NCBI GenBank assembly: GCA_902543575.1
Contig: CACBYV010000001.1
Coordinates: 62,001-126,000, forward strand
Reading direction: 5' to 3'
DNA from: an uncultured Pelagibacteraceae bacterium
GTDB lineage: Bacteria > Pseudomonadota > Alphaproteobacteria > Pelagibacterales > Pelagibacteraceae
DNA length: 64,000 nucleotides
Of this stretch, positions 1 through 9,844 are shown in pieces. The notes below the pieces were generated by a model. It did no database searches and had not been told where the DNA came from. It was given only the letters and a program-made list of their open reading frames with translations. Every line of letters begins with the position of its first letter. Position 1 is the stretch's first letter. The position numbers and the translations under genes were made by a program.

Positions 1-451
1 TTCTTTTAAGAATTCTCTCTACATTTCCATCTAAAGGGATAGTTTTAATGTTAAATGCTATAGACATTATTGCTTTAGATGTATATTCACCAATACCTGG
101 TAATTGTATCAACTTTTCATAAGATTTTGGCAACTTACCATCGAAATCTTTAAGAATTTTAATAGCACTTTTTTTTAGATTTCTTGCTCTTGAATAATAA
201 CCAAGGCCTTCCCAATGTTTCATTAAGATCTTTTCATCAACATCTGCCAATGATTGAAAGGTTGGAATTTGTTTTACAAATTTTTCAAAATAAGGAATAA
301 CAGTTTTTACTTGAGTTTGCTGCAACATAAATTCACTAACAAAAGTAAAATATTCTTTTTGCTTCTGAGAACCTTTTTTTCTCCAAGGTAAAATTCTTTT
401 ATTATTATCGTACCAATGTAGAATTTTATTTGATATGTTTTTATTATTCAT
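1..451 (-). CDS. mutY: A/G-specific adenine glycosylase MutY, N-terminal part (runs off window start)
   Basis: Reverse-strand translation MNNKNISNKILHWYDNNKRILPWRKKGSQKQKEYFTFVSEFMLQQTQVKTVIPYFEKF...GIGEYTSKAIMSIAFNIKTIPLDGNVERILKR: MutY LPWR, MLQQTQV and LPGIGxYTA-like motifs. Confidence 0.9.
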   Translation of the reverse strand, partial: MNNKNISNKILHWYDNNKRILPWRKKGSQKQKEYFTFVSEFMLQQTQVKTVIPYFEKFVKQIPTFQSLADVDEKILMKHWEGLGYYSRARNLKKSAIKILKDFDGKLPKSYEKLIQLPGIGEYTSKAIMSIAFNIKTIPLDGNVERILKR

Positions 452-934
452 ATGAGTCAAAAATATAATACTAAGCAGAGATATAATTCCATTCAAGGTT
501 TAAGATCTTTTAAAGATACTTTACCCACAGAAGCAAAAAGAATAATTATTAAAAAAGGTAAGATTTATAATGAAACTTTAGATAATTGGAAATATTTAGT
601 AGGTAAAGATTTATTTAAAGTAAGCTTTCCTAAGTCATATAAAAGTTCAAATAAGTTGTCGGGCAGTCGTTTAAATATTTTGGTAAAGAGGGGAAATGAA
701 GTTGATCTTGAGTATTCTAAAAAAGAAATAATAAAAAAAATTAATGTTTTTTTTGGCTATCATGTTTTAGATGACATTAAATTGAATACATTTGATGGAA
801 AAATTGAAGAAAGCTATAAAAATACCGCTATTAATGCGACAAAAAATAAACATATAAAGAGCATAAATAATATTAAAAATGACAAAATAAAAAATTCACT
901 TTTAGAGCTTAGTAAGCACTTTAAGATAAAATGA
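452..934 (+). CDS. DUF721 / DciA-like protein
   Basis: 160-aa ORF between mutY and a dsbA-like gene upstream of smc, the usual alphaproteobacterial DUF721 position; partial sequence resemblance. Confidence 0.6.
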   Translation: MSQKYNTKQRYNSIQGLRSFKDTLPTEAKRIIIKKGKIYNETLDNWKYLVGKDLFKVSFPKSYKSSNKLSGSRLNILVKRGNEVDLEYSKKEIIKKINVFFGYHVLDDIKLNTFDGKIEESYKNTAINATKNKHIKSINNIKNDKIKNSLLELSKHFKIK

Positions 935-1506
935 AAAAAATAATACTTGTATCAATTTTAATCTTTTTTAATTTCATTAATGCTAATTCTGAAGTTAAAC
1001 CAATTTTAGTAGGGAATGCAGAGTCAAAAGTTAAGTTAATGGTTTTTGAATCTTTAACTTGCAGTTTTTGTGCAAATTTTCATAAAAATATCTATCCTAA
1101 ACTAAAAGAAGATTTTATTGATAAAGGATTGATCTCAATAGAATTTAAAAGCTTTCCATTAGATATCATTGCATTTAATGCAACTAAATTAGCGCATTGT
1201 AGAAATGATGGTGAGCATGAAATTTTGCATCACCTTTATTTAAATCAAGATAAGTGGATCAAGGGAAAAAATGAATTAGAAGCAAATCAAGCAATGAAAA
1301 AATTTATTGATAATACTGAATATAATCTTGATTTTGATAAGTGCTTGGCTGATAAAGAGATAGAGGATCACATTTTAGAAGACCGAATCGAAGGTGTTAA
1401 AAAGTATAAAGTGAATGCTACTCCTACAGTCATAATTAACGGAAAAAAGTTTGAAAATCACTCAAACTACAAAAAATTAAAAAAATACATTGAAAAACTG
1501 ATATAA
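931..1506 (+). CDS. DsbA-family thiol-disulfide oxidoreductase, exported
   Basis: Signal peptide, ESLTCSFCANFH (CxxC), C-terminal ATPTVIINGKKF thioredoxin-fold cis-Pro motif. Confidence 0.85.
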   Translation: MKKIILVSILIFFNFINANSEVKPILVGNAESKVKLMVFESLTCSFCANFHKNIYPKLKEDFIDKGLISIEFKSFPLDIIAFNATKLAHCRNDGEHEILHHLYLNQDKWIKGKNELEANQAMKKFIDNTEYNLDFDKCLADKEIEDHILEDRIEGVKKYKVNATPTVIINGKKFENHSNYKKLKKYIEKLI

Positions 1507-1514
1507 GTCAGTGA

Positions 1515-4088
1515 ATGGAATTTAAAAAAATCCAACTAAATGGATTTAAGTCTTTTGCTGAAAAAACAAATTTCCTAATTGAAAAAGGTTTAACTGGGAT
1601 AGTTGGCCCAAACGGTTGTGGCAAATCAAATATAGTGGAGTCGTTGCGATGGTGTATGGGTGAGACATCGGCAAAAAGCATGAGAGGTTCAGGAATGGAA
1701 GACGTTATATTTTCTGGAACTTCAAACAAACCATCAAAAAATATTGCAGAAGTTTTAGTGAGCTTATCAAATGACAACAAGGATGGTCCTCTACAATATA
1801 ATGAGCTCGATGAAATTGAAATAAGAAGAAAAATAGAAAAAGATAAAGGCTCAAAATTTTATATAAATGGGAAAGAAGTTAGAGCTAAAGATGCTCAAAT
1901 GTTTTTTGCAGATTTGTCAACAGGTGCTCATTCACCTTCGATTATTAGTCAAGGTAGAATTGGAGCATTGGTTACCGCAAAACCTTCTGATCGTAGAGCA
2001 ATCTTAGAAGAAGCAGCTGGTATAGCAGGTTTACATGTTAGAAGACACGAAGCAGAATTACGATTAGGCGCGGCAGAAAATAATTTAAAAAGGGCAGATG
2101 AATTAAGAAGACAACAGCAAAGACAATTAGCAAATTTGCAAAAGCAAGCTGAAGAGGCTGCAAAATACAAATCTATTTCAGAAGAAATAAAAAAAGTTGA
2201 GGCAGGTTTATATTATTTACGTCTTTTAGAAATTGATAATGAAATTAAAGTAGAGAATGAGATCAACAATGAGGCTGATGATCAAGTTAAGTCCTTCAAT
2301 GATAAATTAGAGGATTTAAGCATGAAAATTATTGAAAAGAATAAAAATGTAAATCCTATAAGAGAAAAAAATCAAGAAAACTTGTCAAAAATTCAAAGAT
2401 TAAATCTAGAGTTAAAGAGTTTAGATGAGGAAAAAGACAGGGTTAATGATGAAATACAATCAATTAGAAAGGCTTTAGGTGTAATTGATGACGATATTGT
2501 TAGAGAAAAAAGCATAATCATTGATGCAAACTCTAATGAAAAAAGACTTAGAGAAGAAAAAGAAAATTTAATTACAGTTGACTCAAAATATTATGAAACT
2601 GAAAAATTGTCAGGTTTAGATTTGGTAAATGCAAAAGGAAAATTAAAAGATGAGCAAGATAAATTAGAGAGAATACTAGAAAATCTAAACCTTGATACTT
2701 TAAAAAAGAACTCAGAAACTATTGATTTAGCAGGTGAGCAGTTAGATAAAGCAAAAGAAATGCTCTCAGAGAACAACATCAATGGTGCAACTAATTTAAT
2801 AGATGAATGCAAAATAAATCTTTCATTTTTAAAAATGAAAATTAATGAAATGCATGACAACGATTTAGCGATAACAGTAACTAAGAAAAACGAAGAAATC
2901 AAAAGTCTACAAGAAGAATACGCTGAAGCATTTAGTACAAATCAAAATATTAAAAAAGAGTCAATAAAAAGAAGTGAAAGAATTAAAATAATTGATCAAG
3001 AGATAGAAAGTTGGAAAAACTTATTGGTAAATTCTGAAAAAATGATTAATGAATTAAATAGTAGAAAAGATACTCAACAAAAAAAATTAGATAGCCTTGA
3101 AAAACAACCTCAAACACAAGCTGAAAGAAAAGGACAAATATCAGAAAGTTTAAGAATTTCTGAAAAAGAAAAAAGTGATAATGAAATATTAATAGATGAG
3201 CTAGATAATGAGATTAACGAACTAAGAAGTAATCTAAATGCAACAAAAGAAGAGTCTATTGAAATAAGAGAACGAAAGGCAAGCTCTGGAGCAACAATCG
3301 ATGGTTTGAATAAAAGAAGAAATGATTTGCTAGAAAGAGTATCAACAGAACTTAATTTAAAAGAAGAAGAGATACTGAATTTTTCAAACTTAAAAGATGT
3401 ATCTGAATATCCAGATACAGTAACACAGGAGGAATTGCTTGATGAAAGAAAAAGGGAAAGAGAAAAATTGGGCTCGGTTAATTTAAGAGCAGACGAAGAA
3501 ACTTCAAAATATGAAGATGAAATTAAGAAAATGGAAAAAGATAGACAAGATTTAGTAACTGCAATTATAAAGTTAAAAGAAAGTATTACTGAACTCAATC
3601 AGAAAGGTAGGGAAAGACTTCTAGATGCTTTTGAAAAAGTGAATAGAAAGTTCAATGAAGTTTATACCAAACTATTTAATGGAGGTAGTGCAAAACTAGA
3701 GCTAGTAGACTCTGATGATCCTTTAGATGCAGGATTAGAAATGTTGGTAAGTCCACCAGGAAAAAGATTACAATCAATAACTTTATTATCTGGAGGTGAA
3801 CAAGCCTTGACAGCTTTATCTTTAATCTTTGCAGTGTTTCTTACTAATCCAGCTCCAATATGTGTTCTCGATGAAGTAGACGCACCTCTCGATGATGCGA
3901 ATGTAACAAGATTTTGCAATCTTTTAACTGAACTAACTAAAATTACATCTACAAGATTTATTATTGTAACTCACCACGCTCTAACCATGTCTAAAATGGA
4001 CAGACTATACGGCGTAACAATGCCAGAAAAAGGAATTAGCCAACTAGTTGCTGTAGATCTTCAAAAAGCTGAGAGTATGGTTGCTTAA
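1515..4088 (+). CDS. smc: Chromosome segregation protein SMC (short form)
   Basis: Walker A GPNGCGKSN, signature LLSGGEQALTALSLIFAVF, Walker B PICVLDEVDAPLDD; long coiled coil; 857 aa. Confidence 0.9.
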   Translation: MEFKKIQLNGFKSFAEKTNFLIEKGLTGIVGPNGCGKSNIVESLRWCMGETSAKSMRGSGMEDVIFSGTSNKPSKNIAEVLVSLSNDNKDGPLQYNELDEIEIRRKIEKDKGSKFYINGKEVRAKDAQMFFADLSTGAHSPSIISQGRIGALVTAKPSDRRAILEEAAGIAGLHVRRHEAELRLGAAENNLKRADELRRQQQRQLANLQKQAEEAAKYKSISEEIKKVEAGLYYLRLLEIDNEIKVENEINNEADDQVKSFNDKLEDLSMKIIEKNKNVNPIREKNQENLSKIQRLNLELKSLDEEKDRVNDEIQSIRKALGVIDDDIVREKSIIIDANSNEKRLREEKENLITVDSKYYETEKLSGLDLVNAKGKLKDEQDKLERILENLNLDTLKKNSETIDLAGEQLDKAKEMLSENNINGATNLIDECKINLSFLKMKINEMHDNDLAITVTKKNEEIKSLQEEYAEAFSTNQNIKKESIKRSERIKIIDQEIESWKNLLVNSEKMINELNSRKDTQQKKLDSLEKQPQTQAERKGQISESLRISEKEKSDNEILIDELDNEINELRSNLNATKEESIEIRERKASSGATIDGLNKRRNDLLERVSTELNLKEEEILNFSNLKDVSEYPDTVTQEELLDERKREREKLGSVNLRADEETSKYEDEIKKMEKDRQDLVTAIIKLKESITELNQKGRERLLDAFEKVNRKFNEVYTKLFNGGSAKLELVDSDDPLDAGLEMLVSPPGKRLQSITLLSGGEQALTALSLIFAVFLTNPAPICVLDEVDAPLDDANVTRFCNLLTELTKITSTRFIIVTHHALTMSKMDRLYGVTMPEKGISQLVAVDLQKAESMVA

Positions 4089-4090
4089 TA

Positions 4091-4366
4091 ATGGATGAAG
4101 ACCAGTTTAAAACTCGCCTAAAAATTGCAAAAAATAAAACTGACAAAGACAAAAAATCTGAAGAAGGAAATAAAGGCTCAAGTATGGGGTCAGCCTTCAA
4201 AATGAGCACGGAATTGGTATCTGCAGTAGCTGTTGGGACAATTATTGGGTTTATTTTAGACAATTGGTTTGGTACTAAACCCTGGTTAATTTTAATATTT
4301 TTTTTTATTGGTGTAGTAGCTGGAATTATGAACGTTATTAGATCAGCAAAAAAAATGCAAAAATAG
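4091..4366 (+). CDS. atpI: AtpI/AtpZ-like ATP synthase accessory protein
   Basis: Small two-TM protein immediately upstream of atpB; GTIIGFILDNWFGTKPW motif. Confidence 0.8.
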   Translation: MDEDQFKTRLKIAKNKTDKDKKSEEGNKGSSMGSAFKMSTELVSAVAVGTIIGFILDNWFGTKPWLILIFFFIGVVAGIMNVIRSAKKMQK

Positions 4367-4373
4367 TAGGCAA

Positions 4374-5105
4374 ATGGCAGCAAATCCAATGTACCAATTC
4401 AACGTGTACCGAATTGGTCCAGAAATTAAAATAAATAACATAGATATTTCATTCACAAACGCGAGTTTGTTTATGGTCATAAGTTCATTAGCAATATTAA
4501 TTATTTTTAATTTAGGCACGAAAAGATCTATCATACCAAATAAAATTCAATTACTTGCGGAACTCAGTTACTCTTTTATTTCAAAAATGATAAGTGATAC
4601 AGCTGGATCGAAAGCTAAGCCTTACTTTTCTTTCATATTTTCTTTATTCATGTTTGTTTTATTTTGTAACATGTTTGGCATGATACCATACTCTTTTACC
4701 GTCACTAGCCACATCATTGTAACTTTTGTATTAGCAGCATTTATATTTATAGGAGTAACAATAATTGGATTTATTAAACATGGACTTGGATATCTAAAAC
4801 TTTTTGTGCCAAGTGGAGTTCCAATGGTTTTATTGCCATTAATAGTTGTTATAGAAATAATTTCATACTTAAGTAGACCAATTAGTTTATCAGTTAGATT
4901 GTTTGCAAATATGATGGCAGGCCATACGATGATGAAAGTTTTTGGAGGTTTCGTAGTTAGCTTAGGAATTGTTGGGGGCTGGCTACCACTAGGTTTTTCA
5001 GTTGCATTAACAGGTTTGGAGATATTAGTTGCTTTTCTTCAAGCATATGTATTTGCAATTTTAACATGTATCTATTTGAATGATGCATTAAATTTACACC
5101 ATTAA
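4374..5105 (+). CDS. atpB: F0F1 ATP synthase subunit a
   Basis: SRPISLSVRLFANMMAGHTMMKV and YVFAILTCIYLNDA motifs. Confidence 0.97.
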   Translation: MAANPMYQFNVYRIGPEIKINNIDISFTNASLFMVISSLAILIIFNLGTKRSIIPNKIQLLAELSYSFISKMISDTAGSKAKPYFSFIFSLFMFVLFCNMFGMIPYSFTVTSHIIVTFVLAAFIFIGVTIIGFIKHGLGYLKLFVPSGVPMVLLPLIVVIEIISYLSRPISLSVRLFANMMAGHTMMKVFGGFVVSLGIVGGWLPLGFSVALTGLEILVAFLQAYVFAILTCIYLNDALNLHH

Positions 5106-5124
5106 TTAACATAAGGAGGATATA

Positions 5125-5352
5125 ATGGAATTAGAAGCAGCAAAAATGATAGGAGCAGGACTAGCAGCAATTGCACTTGCGGGTGCAGGAGTTGGAATTG
5201 GGATAATTTTTGGAAATTATCTTTCAGGTGCAATGAGAAATCCATCTGCAGCTCAAAAGCAGTTTCCAAACTTGCTATTAGGCTTTGCGTTAGCAGAAGC
5301 GACTGGTTTATTTGGATTAGTTGTTGCATTAATTATTCTTTTCGCGTTTTAA
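5125..5352 (+). CDS. atpE: F0F1 ATP synthase subunit c
   Basis: 75-aa two-TM proteolipid, GAGVGIGIIFGNYLSGAMRNPSA and FALAEATGLFGLVVALIILF. Confidence 0.97.
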   Translation: MELEAAKMIGAGLAAIALAGAGVGIGIIFGNYLSGAMRNPSAAQKQFPNLLLGFALAEATGLFGLVVALIILFAF

Positions 5353-5355
5353 TTA

Positions 5356-5946
5356 ATGTTGAAAAAGATAATTTTTCAAATTCTAGCTTTAAGTCTTATC
5401 TTTACTTATAGCGTTCAAAGCGCTGAGAGTGGAGGTATGCCCCAGCTTAATCCCGAGTTTTGGATATCTCAAATTTTTTGGTTAGTACTTACTTTTGGAT
5501 TATTGTTTATAATTTTATCTAAGTTCATACTACCAAAGATTAGTAACAATCTTGAAACCAGAAAATCACAAATCTTAGAGAATATCGAAACTGCAGACAA
5601 GCAACGGGAAGAAACTGAAAAAAAAGTTAAAGAATTTGATAAAATTATCAATGATACAAAAGTTGAAGCGAAAAACTTCTTTAATAGTGAAAGACAAAAA
5701 GTTTTGGACGATATAAACAATAAAAAATTATCTTTAGAAAAGGATATCGAAAAAGAAATAATAAAAGCTGAAGAAGAGATAGACCAATTAAAAAAAACTT
5801 CTCAAGAGAAAGTTACTAAAATTGCAATTGAGACATCCTCCGATCTAGTTAAACAATTAATTGGTGAAGATATAAATAAAAGTAGTCTTTCAGCCATAGT
5901 TGAAGATCTTTCTAAAAAAGAAATGGAAAAACATAATGGCATTTGA
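5356..5946 (+). CDS. F0F1 ATP synthase subunit b'
   Basis: N-terminal TM plus charged coiled coil between atpE and atpF; MPQLNPEFWISQIFWLVLTFGLLF. Confidence 0.88.
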   Translation: MLKKIIFQILALSLIFTYSVQSAESGGMPQLNPEFWISQIFWLVLTFGLLFIILSKFILPKISNNLETRKSQILENIETADKQREETEKKVKEFDKIINDTKVEAKNFFNSERQKVLDDINNKKLSLEKDIEKEIIKAEEEIDQLKKTSQEKVTKIAIETSSDLVKQLIGEDINKSSLSAIVEDLSKKEMEKHNGI

Positions 5947-6433
5947 TGCAACATTTTGGGTAGCAGTATCTTTTGTAATATTTTTTGGAGCGCTAATTTA
6001 TTTAAAAGTTCCACAAAATGTTAATAATTTATTGAGCAAAATGATTACTGATATCAAAAATGAAATTGACGAAAGTGAAAAACTCCGAGCTGAATCTAAA
6101 AGACTATTGGATGAGGCGCAAAAGAAGCTAGAAACTGCAAAAATTGAGGGTGAAAAGATTATGCAGCAGTCAAAAGATGAAACTGAAAGATTTGTAATTG
6201 AAATGAATGATAAATTTCATAAATCAGCTGAACTCAAGAAAAGTCTAGCAGAAACTAAAATCTCTCAAATGAAAGATAATGCCATTAAAGAAATTAAAGA
6301 TACATCAATTAATATTGCTGTAGAATCTGTAAAAAAAATTATTACTACATCTGTTGATAAGTCTAAACTTGACAACTTGTTTAATAAAAATCTTGAAGAA
6401 ACAAAGACAGAATTAAAGAAAATCAGTTCTTAA
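5936..6433 (+). CDS. atpF: F0F1 ATP synthase subunit b
   Basis: MAFDATFWVAVSFVIFFGALIYLKVP plus coiled coil; start at internal Met (ORF track starts at 5900). Confidence 0.88.
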   Translation: MAFDATFWVAVSFVIFFGALIYLKVPQNVNNLLSKMITDIKNEIDESEKLRAESKRLLDEAQKKLETAKIEGEKIMQQSKDETERFVIEMNDKFHKSAELKKSLAETKISQMKDNAIKEIKDTSINIAVESVKKIITTSVDKSKLDNLFNKNLEETKTELKKISS

Positions 6434-6481
6434 ACTAAGATAGTTTATCAAATTTTATAAAAATAATGTAAATTAAGAAAT

Positions 6482-7939
6482 ATGAATTCCATTGTAATTG
6501 GATCAGGTTTTGGTGGTATGGCGGCAGCTCTTAGACTTCGAGCAAAAGGTCATAAAGTTACTTTAATTGAAAAACAAAAAGATTTAGGTGGAAGAGCGAG
6601 AGTATTTAAAAGTAATGGGTTTACTTATGATGGTGGACCAACTGTAATAACTGCTCCTTATTTAATTTATGAAATTTTTAAACTTTTTAATAAAAATCCA
6701 GATGATTATATAAAAATAAAAGATTTAGATACTTGGTACAGATTTGTTTTCGAAGATGGAAGCCATTTTGATTACTCAGCTAATGAAAAGAAAATGGAAG
6801 AACAGATTGCAATAATTAATCATAAAGATGTTGTGGGTTACAGAAATTTACTTAAATTTACAAAAAAAATATTTGATAAGGGTTATTCAGAATTATCAGA
6901 TGTGCCATTTGATAAACCTTCATTTATGTTTAAGCAAATTCCTGCATTGCTAAGTTTAAAAAGTTATAAATCTGTTTATTCTTTGGTTAGTGGTTTTATT
7001 GAAAATGAAAAACTAAGAAGGATATTTAGTATGCACCCATTATTGGTGGGTGGGAACCCTTTTACTACAACCTCTATATATGGATTAATTTTGTATTTAG
7101 AAAAAAAATGGGGAATTCATTATTCTATGGGTGGAACAGGACAAATCATAAAAGGTTTTGAGAAATTGATGTTAGAAGAAGATGTTATAATTATTAAAGG
7201 TAAAGAAGTTAAAAACTTGCTTACAGAAAATAAAAGAGTTGTCGGGGTTGTGACAAGTGAAGATGAGAAAATTAAAGCAGATAACGTAGTTTGTAATGCA
7301 GATCCTCCCGGTGTTTATTCAAAAATGCTAAATAATCAAAAATATAACACCTTATTTAATTGGAAGATAAATAGAATGGAATATTCAATGGGTTTGTTTG
7401 TTTATTATTTTGGAACAAAGAAAAAATACGAAAATGTTGAACATCATACTATAAAGTTTGGTGATAAGTACAAAGAACACTTGGATGATATATTTGTAAA
7501 CAAAAAATTAAATAACGATATAAGCTATTACCTACATAGACCTACCGCAACAGATTCAAGTATGGCACCAAAAGACCATGATTGCTTTTATGTATTAGTG
7601 CCTGTACCTAATAATAAATCAGGAATAAACTGGTCAATCGAAGGAGAAAATCTAAAAAAACTTGTAATAGATAAAATGGAAAAAAATTTATTACCTAACT
7701 TAAGAGAAAATATTGTAGATGATTTTTATTTAACTCCTGATTATTTTGAGAATGAATTAAACACAAAATATGGCTCTGGTTTTTCAATTCAGCCAAAATT
7801 TTCTCAATCAGCATACTTTAGATTTCATAATAAATCTGAGGTTTATGACGGTTTATATTTTGTTGGAGCGGGCACTCATCCTGGAGCTGGTGTTCCAGGA
7901 GTCCTATCATCCGCAAAGGTCTTAGATAAAATTTTGTAA
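6482..7939 (+). CDS. crtI: Phytoene desaturase
   Basis: GSGFGGMAAALRLRAKGHKVTLIEK dinucleotide-binding fold; C-terminal VGAGTHPGAGVPGVLSSAKV. Confidence 0.95.
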   Translation: MNSIVIGSGFGGMAAALRLRAKGHKVTLIEKQKDLGGRARVFKSNGFTYDGGPTVITAPYLIYEIFKLFNKNPDDYIKIKDLDTWYRFVFEDGSHFDYSANEKKMEEQIAIINHKDVVGYRNLLKFTKKIFDKGYSELSDVPFDKPSFMFKQIPALLSLKSYKSVYSLVSGFIENEKLRRIFSMHPLLVGGNPFTTTSIYGLILYLEKKWGIHYSMGGTGQIIKGFEKLMLEEDVIIIKGKEVKNLLTENKRVVGVVTSEDEKIKADNVVCNADPPGVYSKMLNNQKYNTLFNWKINRMEYSMGLFVYYFGTKKKYENVEHHTIKFGDKYKEHLDDIFVNKKLNNDISYYLHRPTATDSSMAPKDHDCFYVLVPVPNNKSGINWSIEGENLKKLVIDKMEKNLLPNLRENIVDDFYLTPDYFENELNTKYGSGFSIQPKFSQSAYFRFHNKSEVYDGLYFVGAGTHPGAGVPGVLSSAKVLDKIL

Positions 7940-8790
7940 TGAATGAACAAAATTATTTGTCGATATACGCTAAATCTTTTAATTGGGCAGGTTTCTTTTT
8001 ACCAAAACAAGTCTACTCTGATTGCTCTAATTTGTACGATTTTTGTAGATACATAGACAATATAGCAGATGAAAAAGGTGATCTTGATACGAAATTAAAA
8101 AATTTCAATACTTTCAAAGAAGATTTCAAGTTAAAAAATGAAAATAACCAAATAATTAAAAATATGTGGGCTTTAATAAACAAATTTGGAATATCACAAA
8201 AAATAATTGATGATTTATTCGATGGCGTAGAAGCTGATATAAAATCAAAAGTAGAAATCAACACTGACAAAGATCTATTTGTTTATTCATATAGAGTGGC
8301 TGGAACAGTTGGATTAATGATGGCAAAAATTTTAAATGTCAAAGAAAGATCAGCACTTTTAGGAGCGATTGACTTAGGTATTGCAATGCAATTAACTAAT
8401 ATTTCAAGAGATGTTATTGAAGATGAAAGCAATAATAGGTTTTATATAAAAAAGAATTTTGATGAAATTAAAAGAATTCTAAAAATCGCTGACAAATTTT
8501 ATAATAATTCTTTTATATCAATTAAAAAAATTCCATTCTTTTTAAGATTTTCGATTTTGGTTGCAAGACGAGTATACAGGCAAATTGGAAATGAAATCTT
8601 AAAAAAAGGAAACTTAGAAAATTATAATAAATCAGGAAAAATTTATGTAAACAATTTGGGAAAAGTCTTACATACAGTGCTATCTATTAGTGATTTAATT
8701 AAATTATATTTTGTAAAAGAAGATAAAAAACTTACAATAAAAGAGCATGAGATAATAATGCAAGATATCGAGTATAATGAAAGATTTTGA
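7939..8790 (+). CDS. crtB: Phytoene synthase
   Basis: squalene/phytoene synthase fold: DFCRYIDNIADE, GIAMQLTNISRDVIED. Confidence 0.93.
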   Translation: MNEQNYLSIYAKSFNWAGFFLPKQVYSDCSNLYDFCRYIDNIADEKGDLDTKLKNFNTFKEDFKLKNENNQIIKNMWALINKFGISQKIIDDLFDGVEADIKSKVEINTDKDLFVYSYRVAGTVGLMMAKILNVKERSALLGAIDLGIAMQLTNISRDVIEDESNNRFYIKKNFDEIKRILKIADKFYNNSFISIKKIPFFLRFSILVARRVYRQIGNEILKKGNLENYNKSGKIYVNNLGKVLHTVLSISDLIKLYFVKEDKKLTIKEHEIIMQDIEYNERF

Positions 8791-9844
8791 TTACATAATT
8801 ATTGGAGGTGGCTGTGCAGGTTTAACATTGGCTTATGAGTTAGAGTATCACGATAAACTTAAAAATAAGACTTTAGCAATTATTGAAAAAAGAGATGAAT
8901 ATAAAAGAGATAAAACTTGGTCATATTGGAAAACTGTACCTCACAAGTTTGATGACTGTGTAAAAAAAAGATGGAAAGATTATACAATCAATTTTAAAGG
9001 AAATGTAGAATATAAAGATTGTAAAGAAACTCCTTACGAAAGTATTGATAGTGGACTATTCTACAAAAAAATTTTAAATAAAATCAATAAAAATCCTAAT
9101 ATTCAATTCTTTAAAGATATAAGTGAAGTAAATACAGAAAACGCAATTTTATTTAACAGTTTGCCAAATCTTGAGAATAAAGATTCTAATTTATGGCAAC
9201 ACTTTCAAGGCGTTGAGATTGAAACTGAAAAAGATTTTTTTGATGATCAAATAATAAATTTAATGGACTTTGATTGTGATCAAAAAAAAAGCGTTCATTT
9301 TTTCTATACACTACCCTATTCAAAAAAATCAGCTTTAATTGAAACTACTTGGTTTTCAAAAATGGAAGATGATAGTGAAAAAGATTATGATAAACAAATT
9401 ACTGATTACATAGAAAACACTTTAAAATTAAAAAAATATAAAATTAATTACAAAGAAGTTGGGGCTATACCATTATTTTATCCGAAATTTAAAAACGATA
9501 AAAATTCGATTAATATTGGAACTGCCGGCGGTATGACGCGTTTGAGTACTGGCTATACTTTCCTAAATATTCAAGAACAAGCAGAATATATTACCCAAAA
9601 TATTGATAGAATAACCCAAACTAGAGCTTTCAATATAAAAAATAAGTATAAGTTTTTAGATAATATTTTTTTGAAAGTCCTAGCTGAAAAGCCAGAGATC
9701 ATGCCAAATATTTTCTTCAAAATGTTTAAAGGCAAGTCAAAAACAGTAATAAATTTTCTTTCCAATAAAAGTAATATTTTCGAGGACTTATCCATTATAT
9801 TAAAGATGCCAAAATGGATTTTTATTAAAGCTGTATTTAAATAA
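8777..9844 (+). CDS. crtY: Lycopene beta-cyclase
   Basis: IIIGGGCAGLTLAYEL, DKTWSYW, GTAGGMTRLSTGYTF motif, crt cluster context. Confidence 0.9.
   Translation: MKDFDYIIIGGGCAGLTLAYELEYHDKLKNKTLAIIEKRDEYKRDKTWSYWKTVPHKFDDCVKKRWKDYTINFKGNVEYKDCKETPYESIDSGLFYKKILNKINKNPNIQFFKDISEVNTENAILFNSLPNLENKDSNLWQHFQGVEIETEKDFFDDQIINLMDFDCDQKKSVHFFYTLPYSKKSALIETTWFSKMEDDSEKDYDKQITDYIENTLKLKKYKINYKEVGAIPLFYPKFKNDKNSINIGTAGGMTRLSTGYTFLNIQEQAEYITQNIDRITQTRAFNIKNKYKFLDNIFLKVLAEKPEIMPNIFFKMFKGKSKTVINFLSNKSNIFEDLSIILKMPKWIFIKAVFK

Noticed and set aside
1508-1780. Minus-strand ORF opposite smc, and similar antisense ORFs in the track (e.g. 1949-2170, 2591-2902, 3110-3598, 3662-3919, 39616-39918)
   Set aside because: Shadow ORFs opposite well-supported genes; low-complexity Ser/Leu/Phe translations with no motif.
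4374-6433. F0 ATP synthase genes without F1 genes nearby
   Set aside because: Split F0 and F1 operons are normal in alphaproteobacteria; not evidence of loss.
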